A stretch of 9,356 bases of DNA from Chloroflexota bacterium. GTDB taxonomy: Bacteria > Chloroflexota > Chloroflexia > Thermomicrobiales > UBA6265. The stretch lies in NCBI GenBank assembly GCA_023424355.1, contig JAFAEA010000135.1, positions 1 through 9,356 on the forward strand. Direction: 5' to 3'. The notes beneath the pieces were generated by a model. That model saw nothing but the letters and a program-made list of their open reading frames with translations. It searched no databases and was not told the origin of the DNA. Positions within the stretch are counted from its first letter, which is position 1. Every line of letters begins with the position of its first letter. The position numbers and the translations under genes are program-made. This document shows positions 1 through 6,791 of the stretch, in pieces.

Positions 1-2
1 AC

Positions 3-812
3 AAGAAGGTCTTTAGCGAGCGGGCAAACATTTCGAACGATGAAACGGTCAGTTTGCGGCAGGATAATGTGCCGGATCTCCCTTCCAGCGTGGCACCCGA
101 ATTGGATCTGCCTCTGTGGGTGGATTCGGTAATTGCGAAAGCACTGCTTCCGAATCCGGATGACCGATACCCAAGCGCCACGGCGTTTGCTGAGGAGTTC
201 AATACCCACGCCAACCCGCCATTGCTCAAGCTCTCGTGGCCAAATCGCAAGAAGCAGAAGCTGGCATATACCGAGCGGGTTGAAGCGCGATCAGAGCCCG
301 TGGCGCCGCGGGTCGAGGCTTCGACTGTCCCGACCACGTCGGAGCAACGACAAGCCAGGGAGCATTCCCGTGCGGGCCGTTGGGTACGGAAAGAACTCCG
401 CAATGCTCGGCGCGTAACGCTGGTGTTTGCCTTGCTGCTATCGCTTGTGTTTGCCGCACCTATGATCGGTGGATCGATCACGCTGGATTGGTTGCTCGGT
501 TTCGCACCGGGATCATCCACCGAAGTGGTGGGCGGCGATTGGAACCTGCGCTCAGGCCCAACTCAGGAATCGGATGTGCGCACTCTGTTACGACAGGGGC
601 AAGAGGTTCAGGTTAGCGGATCGCCAGTGGTGGCCGAGGATGGACTCTGGTGGCCGGTGAGTACCGAGGTAGATGGTGAACGTATCCACGGCTTCGCCTT
701 CGATCCCGGTCTTGCTCGTACCTGGCTCATGGATCGTGCCGCCGGAATCGAGCTTTCGCGCGATACCTGGGGTGATCGTTGGGATAGGGTGACTGGCTTC
801 TTACCTGGTTGA
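3..812 (+). CDS. Ser/Thr protein kinase, C-terminal part, with transmembrane helix and SH3-like ectodomain (5' truncated)
   Basis: The reading frame is open to the left edge, so the first codon seen is internal; the TTG at 54 is not a credible start. The 269 visible residues begin in the last lobe of a Hanks-type kinase. The end of that fold shows as VPDLPSSVAPELD, then WVDSVIAKALLPNPDDRYPS (about 39-58), the usual region around the last conserved Arg (R56). A basic, Pro/Thr-rich juxtamembrane linker follows (about 75-137), then one hydrophobic helix (about 138-157). The rest should lie outside the cell: an SH3b-like module starting at DWNLRSGP (179-186), with a Gly-Gln turn (RQGQEV) and a WWPV strand. 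Such kinases phosphorylate proteins on Ser/Thr, and an outer SH3b domain is commonly thought to sense wall or envelope ligands. The catalytic loop lies outside the window, so activity cannot be judged. The stop overlaps the convergent HAD gene by 12 bp. Confidence 0.85.
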   Translation, partial: KKVFSERANISNDETVSLRQDNVPDLPSSVAPELDLPLWVDSVIAKALLPNPDDRYPSATAFAEEFNTHANPPLLKLSWPNRKKQKLAYTERVEARSEPVAPRVEASTVPTTSEQRQAREHSRAGRWVRKELRNARRVTLVFALLLSLVFAAPMIGGSITLDWLLGFAPGSSTEVVGGDWNLRSGPTQESDVRTLLRQGQEVQVSGSPVVAEDGLWWPVSTEVDGERIHGFAFDPGLARTWLMDRAAGIELSRDTWGDRWDRVTGFLPG

Positions 813-1505
813 CGTCGCAACGAAATGGTCGAGGAGATCGTGTACCTTCTCAACCTCCAGATACGTTCCCGGCCAGTTCTCAGCGTGCACGATCTCGGTG
901 TGTTCCATATGCCACGTATGAGGATTCGGCACGTAGACGGCATTGATACCGGCTTCCAGGGCCGCCTGAATATCTGATCGCAGTGAGTTGCCAATCATCC
1001 ACGTCGATCCTGGATCCAGATTCAGACCATCGATAATCTCTCGGTATGTGCCCACCGTTTTGTCGTCGGTGATGATCTGGAACTCGAAGAAATCCGACAG
1101 GCTGGATCGATTGATCTTGATCTGCTGTTCTTCCTCATCGCCCTTCGTGAACATCAGTAATGTGTGATGGGATCGGAGAGCGGTAAGTGTTTCCGCCACG
1201 CCGGGGATTGGCTCCATTTCCTGTTCAAGAATAGCCAGCCCCAGTTTCTCGACCCGTTCTTCATCTCCGGGATCATTCTCGGGAGCGAGTTGCCGAAAAG
1301 TTTCGACCATGCTCGTGGCGAATGCGCGTGCACCATAACCGTTCTTGCGCTCGAAGGTATCGAGCACCTCACGGATATCCTGCCGGGTTAAGTGCTCCGA
1401 GTGCAGCATGTCGATGAAGGTGTGGATCGCCTGCTCGAAGTAGGTGTTGCATTCCCACAGCGTGTCATCCGCATCGAATATCAGGGTTTGATTATCTCGA
1501 AGCAT
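801..1505 (-). CDS. HAD-superfamily hydrolase (phosphatase / 5'-nucleotidase-like)
   Basis: This is a 234-residue HAD-fold phosphohydrolase. Motif I is FDADDTLWE, with nucleophile D11 and acid/base D13. A helical cap follows (about 18-95), then motif II Thr in MFTKGDEE (T120), the motif III Lys in TDDKT (K149), and motif IV MIGNSLRSDI (171-179) with D178. The length and C1-type cap fit small soluble phosphatases of the YjjG/phosphoglycolate phosphatase group; the substrate cannot be read from sequence. Motif IV has Asn where many relatives have Asp (GN rather than GD), with D178 probably binding the magnesium. I chose the ATG at 1505 because it places motif I at the usual distance and has AAGGGA nine bases upstream. 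In-frame ATGs at 1523 and 1550 would add 6 or 15 residues and lack a good ribosome site. The gene is divergent from nadA and its TAA overlaps the end of the kinase gene. Confidence 0.88.
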   Translation of the reverse strand: MLRDNQTLIFDADDTLWECNTYFEQAIHTFIDMLHSEHLTRQDIREVLDTFERKNGYGARAFATSMVETFRQLAPENDPGDEERVEKLGLAILEQEMEPIPGVAETLTALRSHHTLLMFTKGDEEEQQIKINRSSLSDFFEFQIITDDKTVGTYREIIDGLNLDPGSTWMIGNSLRSDIQAALEAGINAVYVPNPHTWHMEHTEIVHAENWPGTYLEVEKVHDLLDHFVATSTR

Positions 1506-1514
1506 TGGGCAGAA

Positions 1515-1520
1515 TCCCTT
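1515..1520 (-). promoter_or_regulatory. Ribosome binding site deciding the HAD hydrolase start
   Basis: On the minus strand this reads AAGGGA, nine bases before the ATG at 1505. The longer in-frame starts at 1523 and 1550 have no comparable purine-rich site, so this favours the shorter protein. Confidence 0.5.
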
Positions 1521-1572
1521 CATTTCACGGAATTTTCGGGCGGATGGCATAACTCGTGCGTTAACGAAGCTT

Positions 1573-1597
1573 AGTTAGTGTCATATTGACATTAACT
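1573..1597. promoter_or_regulatory. 25-bp palindrome, candidate operator of nadA
   Basis: The two 11-bp arms AGTTAGTGTCA and TGACATTAACT are inverted repeats with 10 of 11 positions matched, around a 3-bp TAT centre. The right arm contains the TTGACA -35 hexamer of the nadA promoter, so a bound dimer would block RNA polymerase. Genes of NAD synthesis are often controlled by NAD or niacin sensing repressors (NrtR, NiaR and NadQ families), which bind palindromes near the promoter. Which family would act here is not known. The site lies in a divergent region and could also affect the HAD gene. Confidence 0.6.
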
Positions 1598-1614
1598 CCC
1601 GGGTTCTCTACCAT
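1586..1614 (+). promoter_or_regulatory. Probable sigma-70-type promoter of nadA
   Basis: A consensus -35 hexamer TTGACA (1586-1591) is followed after 17 bases by TACCAT (1609-1614), which matches four of six positions of the -10 consensus. The start of transcription would fall near 1621, leaving a leader of about 60 bases before the ATG at 1680. Its overlap with the palindrome at 1573-1597 suggests repression. Confidence 0.55.
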
Positions 1615-1663
1615 TGCCCCGTACGAAAACGGCGGAGTTTGCTTTGTGTTGAAGCGAACCAGC

Positions 1664-1671
1664 AAAGGAGG
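1664..1671 (+). promoter_or_regulatory. Strong ribosome binding site of nadA
   Basis: AAAGGAGG lies eight bases before the ATG at 1680. It fixes the start of NadA at that codon, even though this gives a longer N-terminus than usual. Confidence 0.8.
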
Positions 1672-1679
1672 CACCGCAC

Positions 1680-2933
1680 ATGGTGCAAGACGCCACAAAA
1701 ACCCTTTGGCCTACAACGGCCACAACCACCGATAACGCTACCACAGCCACGGTCTGGTTCCACCAGCCGCAAATGGATGTGGCCAGTTGTACCCCCGAAG
1801 AGAGTGTTGGCGCATACAACCGCCTGCAGAACTACGGGCAAACACCTTTCCGACAGGAAAAGATCGATACCAGCTACTTCAAGATGCCGGCCGCCGAGCG
1901 CGATGCGAAGATCTTTGAGCTCCGCCGTCAGCTTGGCACCCGCCTCACGATTCTGGGTCACCACTATCAGCGCGATGAAGTCGTGCAGTTCGCCAACTTC
2001 CAGGGCGATAGCTATAAACTGAGCCAGATGGCCGCTGAGCAACGTGAGGCCGAGTTTACCCTGTTCTGCGGTGTCCACTTTATGGCGGAGAGTGCCGATA
2101 TCCTCGGTGCTCCGAACCAGAAGGTGATTCTGCCGAATATGGAAGCTGGCTGCTCCATGGCCGATATGGCCAAGCCAGAAGATGTGGAGGTCGCCTGGGA
2201 GGCGCTGCATAACCTCGGCGTCGATAAAATCGTACCGATCACCTACATGAACTCCGCCGCCAGCATCAAGGCATTCTGTGGCAAGAATGGAGGCATCGTG
2301 TGCACCTCATCGAACGCCACACGGGTATACGATTGGGCCTTCGAGCGCGGCGAACGCATCATGTTCTTCCCGGATGAGCATCTTGGTCGCAACACCGCCA
2401 TCAAGAAGGGCATCAGCAACGACGAGATGGTGGTCTGGGATCCGATGGAGCCGCTCGGTGGTAATACTCCTGAGCAGTTGCAGAACGCCAGGGTGATTCT
2501 CTGGAAGGGCTACTGCAGTGTGCATGCCCGCTTCAGTGTCGAGCAGATCCAGAAAGCTCGCGAAGAGTATCCGGAAGTGAATGTTCTGGTTCACCCGGAA
2601 TGCCGCGCCGAGGTGGTTGCGCTTTCCGATTACGACGGTTCCACCGAATTCATCGTTGAAACCATTCGCAATGCCCCGTCGGGATCGGTGTGGGCGGTGG
2701 GTACCGAGATCAATCTCGTGCGCCGTTTGCAATCGCAAATGCCGGATAAAACTATCTTCTGCCTCGATCCAGTGATTTGCCCGTGCAGCACTATGTATCG
2801 AATCCACCCGGCATACATGCTCTGGGCACTGGAGAACCTCGTTGAGGGCAAGGTCGTGAATCAGGTGGTGGTCGATCCGGATATCAAGCGCGATGCAAAG
2901 ATTGCGCTTGATCGCATGCTTTCCGTGCCATAA
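1680..2933 (+). CDS. nadA: Quinolinate synthase NadA
   Basis: NadA condenses iminoaspartate with dihydroxyacetone phosphate to form quinolinate, the first pyridine intermediate of de novo NAD synthesis, using an oxygen-sensitive [4Fe-4S] cluster in the cytoplasm. The 417-residue protein shows family motifs throughout: LGHHYQRDEVVQFA (92-105), GDSYKLS (109-115), FCGVHFMAE (129-137), NMEAGCSMADM (153-163), YMNSAA (189-194), CTSSNA (208-213), FFPDEHLGRN (229-238), KGYCSVH (276-282), VHPECR (304-309), GTEINLV (341-347) and CPCSTM (367-372). Likely cluster ligands are C158, C279 and C369; their spacing matches the ligand spacing known for the Bacillus-type enzyme. The first 55 or so residues are a Thr-rich extension (TTATTTDNATTATV) that shorter relatives lack. 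The ribosome site, promoter and operator are listed separately. No nadB or nadC is adjacent, so the iminoaspartate source and the next step must be encoded elsewhere. Confidence 0.97.
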   Translation: MVQDATKTLWPTTATTTDNATTATVWFHQPQMDVASCTPEESVGAYNRLQNYGQTPFRQEKIDTSYFKMPAAERDAKIFELRRQLGTRLTILGHHYQRDEVVQFANFQGDSYKLSQMAAEQREAEFTLFCGVHFMAESADILGAPNQKVILPNMEAGCSMADMAKPEDVEVAWEALHNLGVDKIVPITYMNSAASIKAFCGKNGGIVCTSSNATRVYDWAFERGERIMFFPDEHLGRNTAIKKGISNDEMVVWDPMEPLGGNTPEQLQNARVILWKGYCSVHARFSVEQIQKAREEYPEVNVLVHPECRAEVVALSDYDGSTEFIVETIRNAPSGSVWAVGTEINLVRRLQSQMPDKTIFCLDPVICPCSTMYRIHPAYMLWALENLVEGKVVNQVVVDPDIKRDAKIALDRMLSVP

Positions 2934-2954
2934 CACATCTGCATTCTGCACATG

Positions 2955-2989
2955 AGAAAGGAGTGAGGCGTACTGCCTCACTCCTTTCT
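2955..2989. terminator. Strong hairpin between convergent nadA and the stress/PRC gene
   Basis: A perfect 15-bp stem (2955-2969 with 2975-2989) closes a 5-base loop, 21 bases after the nadA stop and 12 bases from the end of the facing gene. The bases following on either strand are only moderately T-rich, so the hairpin probably serves both converging transcripts but is not a classic U-tract terminator. Confidence 0.75.
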
Positions 2990-3001
2990 GTTGGTCTGTA
3001 A

Positions 3002-4090
3002 TTACTTGCGATTGATCCAGTAGAACGGCGTGGAGAAGTGTCGACGGATGGTAGCTTCATCCTGCCGGCTCATACTGGTACCCGCTTCGTAACGGGGCGC
3101 ACTTACCAACTCCTCGTGGGTTACATGTGCCACGAGTTCGCCATTCTCCAGACGCATCCGTTCGCCCGGAAGGGCGAGAGTTTTCCGACCCAAGCCTGGT
3201 TTCCTGCTGGTGCGCACAATCACATAACGCAGCAGCATATCCTCGCCGCTGAGTACTCCATGGTCGTGCTCGTTTGCACCATCCACCGGATTCGGCTCGA
3301 ACAGCAGATCCTCTGCCCGACCTATCACTTCGCCGTATCGGCTCCGCACCAGGCGGCCACGGAAATCGCGGCGCGATCCCTGCAAATCCGGGGTGTTTAC
3401 GATGTGGTTGAGCGGCGACGCCGCATCGGCGATCACCACTGCTCCGAGCGCTCGCGGTCCAGTCTCCAACAGATCGGATGCGCGCCGGAATACCGATGGA
3501 TCGGTTCGTGCCAATCCGATATACACCGGCATGCTCTTTCGGAGCAGGTGCAATACGCTGCGAAGCTTGTTCGTATCCGTGGTTGTGATGGCAATGAATG
3601 CCGACCCAACCACAATCCGCTGCTCCATGTAACGCGCTTCATCGTGATCGAAGCCAAACGTCATGAATGTTTGCGACAACTGATGGATGGCCGAACCCTC
3701 GCGAGGATCAAATTCCTCCTCGTCCTGGGAGGATTGCATCGTATCTCGAATCGTACTAAGGATTTGCCCCACAGGACCGGCCGAGAGATACGCCGCGCGA
3801 TCTGGCAGGATGAGCGAGGCGAGACCCTTCAACCACTTGCCGGCAGCATCCAGACTGCTCTTGGCCACAACCTCGGAAAGCACCGTACGGTAGGGGTTCA
3901 GCTCGTCATCTTCTCGAAGTACCTGCTCACGCAGAATCACCGAAATGGTGTTTGGCTTCAGTTCGCTGCGACGCAATTGCGCGAGCACGTGCTCGGCGTC
4001 GATAACATCGTCGAACAGTGTGGCCAGAGTGAAAGCGGCCTGTTCTGATCCTGGGCCCCGACTTTCGGAAATGGGCAAGGTGGCACTCAT
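3002..4090 (-). CDS. General-stress-17M-like domain fused to a C-terminal PRC-barrel domain
   Basis: I recognise no named gene for this 362-residue protein, but two parts are visible. Residues 18-195 resemble the general stress protein 17M/YflT kind of domain. They start with a strand-helix unit (LATLFDDVIDAEHVLAQLRR, then LKPNTISVILR), continue with a Gly/Ala/Leu-rich hydrophobic stretch (about 80-115), and end with a second unit, GFDHDEARYMEQRIVVGSAF followed by IAITTTD. Residues 235-338 look like a PRC barrel: DLQGSRRDFRG, RYGEVIGRAEDLLFEP, LLRYVIVRTSR, GLGRKTLALPGERMRL, VTHEELVSAPRYEAG. PRC barrels are small beta modules seen in photosynthetic reaction centres, RimM and stress-linked proteins. 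No signal peptide is evident. The ATG overlaps the stop of the upstream transporter gene as ATGA, with GAAGGTG five bases before it, so translation is probably coupled. The role is unknown; a stress or membrane-associated accessory is inferred from domains and context. Confidence 0.8.
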   Translation of the reverse strand: MSATLPISESRGPGSEQAAFTLATLFDDVIDAEHVLAQLRRSELKPNTISVILREQVLREDDELNPYRTVLSEVVAKSSLDAAGKWLKGLASLILPDRAAYLSAGPVGQILSTIRDTMQSSQDEEEFDPREGSAIHQLSQTFMTFGFDHDEARYMEQRIVVGSAFIAITTTDTNKLRSVLHLLRKSMPVYIGLARTDPSVFRRASDLLETGPRALGAVVIADAASPLNHIVNTPDLQGSRRDFRGRLVRSRYGEVIGRAEDLLFEPNPVDGANEHDHGVLSGEDMLLRYVIVRTSRKPGLGRKTLALPGERMRLENGELVAHVTHEELVSAPRYEAGTSMSRQDEATIRRHFSTPFYWINRK

Positions 4091-5244
4091 AGGTTCACCT
4101 TCTCCGATGCACGTAATGCGAATCGACTCTTTCCGGGCTCAACAAATGGTGTATCGAAGTGATTTGGCGAGAGCGGCTGCAGGCTGAGTGTACTGAGTTC
4201 CGCATCGATCACATTGTCGCGAGATCGGAGCAGACTACTGACGATCACTTGCACCGCTGCACCGATCGGAATCGCGATGATGGAGCCGGCTGGCCCACCG
4301 AGCTGATTACCGATGAGCACGGCCAGAATCACCGTAAGCGGTGTCATACCAACCGCATGCTTCATGATGCGCGGTACCAGCAGGGCGCCTTCCAGTTGCT
4401 GAATAGCGAATACCAGAATCAGCACGAGAATCGCCTTTTGTGGCGAATCCGTGAGTGCTACCAAGGCGGCAGCTGCACCACCCAAAATGGGACCGATGTA
4501 CGGGATGATCTCTGTAAACCCGGCGAAGATCGCCAGCGCGAGCCAGAAGCGCAAATCGATGGCGTAATATACCGTTCCCGAAATGACACCGATGGCCACC
4601 ATCAGCATCAGCTGACCGCGTGCCCAGCCGCCGATACGGTACTCAACCTCATCCCAAATGGCATGTGCACGAGGGCGAGCAGAGAAGGGGAACAACCCCA
4701 GGAATCCACGCTTGATGGAGACTTTTTCGACGGTCCAGTAGAAGGTGACGATCAGCATGGAGATGACACTGAGGCTGGCTCCAAACACCGTATTCACCAC
4801 ACTGAACGCCTGATCCGTATTGACATTCGGATTGGTGCGGAAACGACTCCAGGATGTCTCCACTTGCGTGATCGTGCGGAGTGCACTGCGCTTGATGGTC
4901 TCATTTTCCAGCGCCATCGCCTGAGTGCGAAGATTTTCGAAGATTTCGGGAATCGCCTTGTCGAAGTTGCCTATTTGTCGGGCAAGCAACGGCGATGCGT
5001 AGTAGATTGCCACGCCGAGAATGGCGAAGAACAGAACGTAGAGCAGCAGCAGCGATTGTCCGCGGCTCAGCCCCACACGGCGCAATCGATTGATCAGGGG
5101 GTCGATCACCGCGCCAAAGAGAATCCCGATAGCGAGTAGTAGCAGGATCGAACGCACCTGCCACACAAAATACGCACCTACGGCAATGGCGATGACCATA
5201 ACGGTGGCAATGGTGACCCGCAGAATGTATGGCTTTGTTGACAT
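4087..5244 (-). CDS. AI-2E/PerM family membrane transporter
   Basis: The 385-residue protein has the layout of the AI-2E (TqsA/YdiK/PerM) family: two N-terminal helices (about 8-28 and 32-50), a third at 64-83, a soluble segment (about 84-150), then helices near 150-170, 210-228, 232-262, 270-290 and 302-338. The family signature FTEIIPYIGPILGG (243-256) and the following QQLEGALLVPRIM (282-294) are both present. Members export diverse small solutes, and some act as sodium/proton antiporters or affect autoinducer-2 export; the substrate cannot be assigned here. The polar C-terminal tail (about 340-385) is cytoplasmic. I chose the ATG at 5244, which has GGAG nine bases upstream. A GTG at 5289 is in frame but lies inside the hairpin after pgi. 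The stop overlaps the ATG of the stress/PRC gene by four bases, so the two form an operon. Confidence 0.92.
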   Translation of the reverse strand: MSTKPYILRVTIATVMVIAIAVGAYFVWQVRSILLLLAIGILFGAVIDPLINRLRRVGLSRGQSLLLLYVLFFAILGVAIYYASPLLARQIGNFDKAIPEIFENLRTQAMALENETIKRSALRTITQVETSWSRFRTNPNVNTDQAFSVVNTVFGASLSVISMLIVTFYWTVEKVSIKRGFLGLFPFSARPRAHAIWDEVEYRIGGWARGQLMLMVAIGVISGTVYYAIDLRFWLALAIFAGFTEIIPYIGPILGGAAAALVALTDSPQKAILVLILVFAIQQLEGALLVPRIMKHAVGMTPLTVILAVLIGNQLGGPAGSIIAIPIGAAVQVIVSSLLRSRDNVIDAELSTLSLQPLSPNHFDTPFVEPGKSRFALRASEKVNL

Positions 5245-5253
5245 TCTGAATCG

Positions 5254-5257
5254 CTCC
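5254..5257 (-). promoter_or_regulatory. Ribosome binding site deciding the transporter start
   Basis: On the minus strand GGAG lies nine bases before the ATG at 5244. This supports that start over the in-frame GTG at 5289, which falls within the terminator hairpin. Confidence 0.6.
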
Positions 5258-5277
5258 GTTAGCCAACGAATGGAAGG

Positions 5278-5301
5278 AGGAAGGGGCACATGCCCCTTCC
5301 T
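5278..5301 (-). terminator. Hairpin after pgi, before the transporter operon
   Basis: A 10-bp perfect stem (5278-5287 with 5292-5301) closes a 4-base loop, 13 bases beyond the pgi stop. The following minus-strand bases (CCTTCCATTCG) hold few Ts, so termination may be partial and some pgi transcripts could run into the transporter genes. Confidence 0.6.
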
Positions 5302-5314
5302 GAGAAGAATGCGT

Positions 5315-6733
5315 CTACGGCTGGCAGATGTACTTGTCGGCGTCGGCCGGAGTTTCCAGCAGTTCCGACTTCAGGTCTTCGTAACCTTCGCGGCCCATCA
5401 GTGCGTAGGTGGCGTTCTTGCCCGCCTCTACACCTGGTTGACCAAAAGGATTTACATGATACAGCGCACCAGCCATAACTGTCTGGAGCTGCATCATATA
5501 GAAGAACTCACCCACAATACCGGCATCGATGGTCGGGATGTGAATGGTGAGGTTCGGGCGCTCGGCCTCGGTGAGTGCCCACGCTGTGGCGAGGCGCTCG
5601 CGGCTGAGCAACTGCCCCAGCTCACCACCCTTGAGATAGCCAAGATCAGCGTGTGGCGGCTCCGGAATCGCGACCGAATCGCGATATTCCTCGACTGCAA
5701 CCAACTGAATCAGTTTGTCGTTCGGACCTTCAGTGTAGAGCTGCACCTGGCTGTGCTGATCGATAGCACCAAGGGCCTTGATCGGCGTCTGACCGGCGTA
5801 GACGACCTGGTTATCGGTGCTGAGCTTCTTGCCCAGACTCTCTGCCCACAACTGGCGGAACCAGTCGCTGATGCCAAACAGGCCATCGGCGTACGGCATG
5901 GTGACCAGCATGGACTTATCGTGCTCGGTATCGGCAATCACCGAAAGCGCAGCAAGCAGGTATGCCGGGTTATCACGTACGACATCGGTGAGCGATCGCT
6001 CGCGCATGGCGCGGGCACCCGCCAACATGGCGTGGATATCCACACCAGCCAGCGCTGCCGGAATCAGGCCTACGGCGCTGAGAACGGTCTGTCGACCATC
6101 AACTCCGGGAGGCACCGGGAAGGTGCGGAACCCCTGCTCGTTCGACATCTGGCGCAGAATGCCGGATTCCGGATCGGTGGTGGCAATAATCTGCTTCGCA
6201 GCTTGCTCTTCACCGACGGCGGCCACAAGAGCATCACGCACAACAAGGAAGTTGGCAGCCGTTTCGGCGGTTTGGCCACTCTTGGAAACCACATTCACCA
6301 GCGTCTTGCTGAGATCCACGGTCTCCAGGGTGGCCTTCACCTTTTCGGGATCCGGATTATCCAGCACGAAGAAGCGTGGACCAACGCGCTTGCCCTTCGG
6401 CAGCAAGTTTCGATGCGGGTGGGCAAGGGCCATGATGGTCGCGATGGCGCCCAACGACGATCCACCGATACCGATAAGAATGAAATCGTCAAATTCTTCG
6501 CGCGCGGTGGCGGCGAACTCGGCGATTTCATCGGCCAGCGCGATGTTATCCGGCAGATCCTGCCAGCGCTGAACCTGCTGGCTGTGCTCGGCGTTAATGC
6601 GCTCGTGCTGCTCGGTGATATAGCCTTGCAGCGCATCCAGTTCGGCATCGCTCACACCGTGGGCATTACCAACCGCGCTGCTCATCGCATTGCGGTAATC
6701 AATAACGAGGCGAGAGGAAAGCTCTTGCGACAT
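5315..6733 (-). CDS. pgi: Glucose-6-phosphate isomerase
   Basis: Pgi interconverts glucose-6-phosphate and fructose-6-phosphate in glycolysis and gluconeogenesis, in the cytoplasm. The 472-residue protein has both SIS domains of the shorter Bacillus-type enzymes. In the first are LIGIGGSSLGA (86-96), the sugar-phosphate loop SKSGQTAET (150-158) and VDGRQTVLSAVGLIP (211-225, with R214). In the second are WAESLGK (296-302, catalytic base E298), DQHSQ (325-329, H327, ring opening) and QPGVEAGKNATYALM (432-446, K439). All expected active-site residues are present. The ATG at 6733 has GAAAGGTG six bases upstream. The gene is divergent from the aminotransferase and is followed by a hairpin. Nothing in the neighbourhood is otherwise glycolytic. 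The opposite strand over this gene is also open for a long way, which is a codon-bias shadow. Confidence 0.97.
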   Translation of the reverse strand: MSQELSSRLVIDYRNAMSSAVGNAHGVSDAELDALQGYITEQHERINAEHSQQVQRWQDLPDNIALADEIAEFAATAREEFDDFILIGIGGSSLGAIATIMALAHPHRNLLPKGKRVGPRFFVLDNPDPEKVKATLETVDLSKTLVNVVSKSGQTAETAANFLVVRDALVAAVGEEQAAKQIIATTDPESGILRQMSNEQGFRTFPVPPGVDGRQTVLSAVGLIPAALAGVDIHAMLAGARAMRERSLTDVVRDNPAYLLAALSVIADTEHDKSMLVTMPYADGLFGISDWFRQLWAESLGKKLSTDNQVVYAGQTPIKALGAIDQHSQVQLYTEGPNDKLIQLVAVEEYRDSVAIPEPPHADLGYLKGGELGQLLSRERLATAWALTEAERPNLTIHIPTIDAGIVGEFFYMMQLQTVMAGALYHVNPFGQPGVEAGKNATYALMGREGYEDLKSELLETPADADKYICQP

Positions 6734-6785
6734 TGGTTACACCTTTCAGAGACTCATCATCGGGAACAACACCCAGCGAACGTAC

Positions 6786-6791
6786 ATCATA
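6786..6791 (-). promoter_or_regulatory. Possible -10 element of pgi
   Basis: On the minus strand this reads TATGAT, five of six matches to the -10 consensus, about 53 bases before the pgi ATG. No convincing -35 box sits 16-18 bases upstream (the best is TGCTCA at 18), so the call is weak. Confidence 0.3.

Noticed and set aside
2307..2981. A 224-residue minus-strand frame antisense to the end of nadA
   Set aside because: NadA motifs continue to its C-terminus on the plus strand, and the antisense frame starts inside the terminator hairpin.
3038..4048. A 336-residue plus-strand frame antisense to the stress/PRC gene
   Set aside because: The minus-strand gene has recognisable domains, a ribosome site and ATGA coupling. 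The antisense translation is His/Arg-rich without any motif.
5245..5289. A 15-residue N-terminal extension of the AI-2E transporter from GTG 5289
   Set aside because: The GTG lies in the loop/stem of the pgi terminator and has no ribosome site, whereas the ATG at 5244 has GGAG at nine bases.
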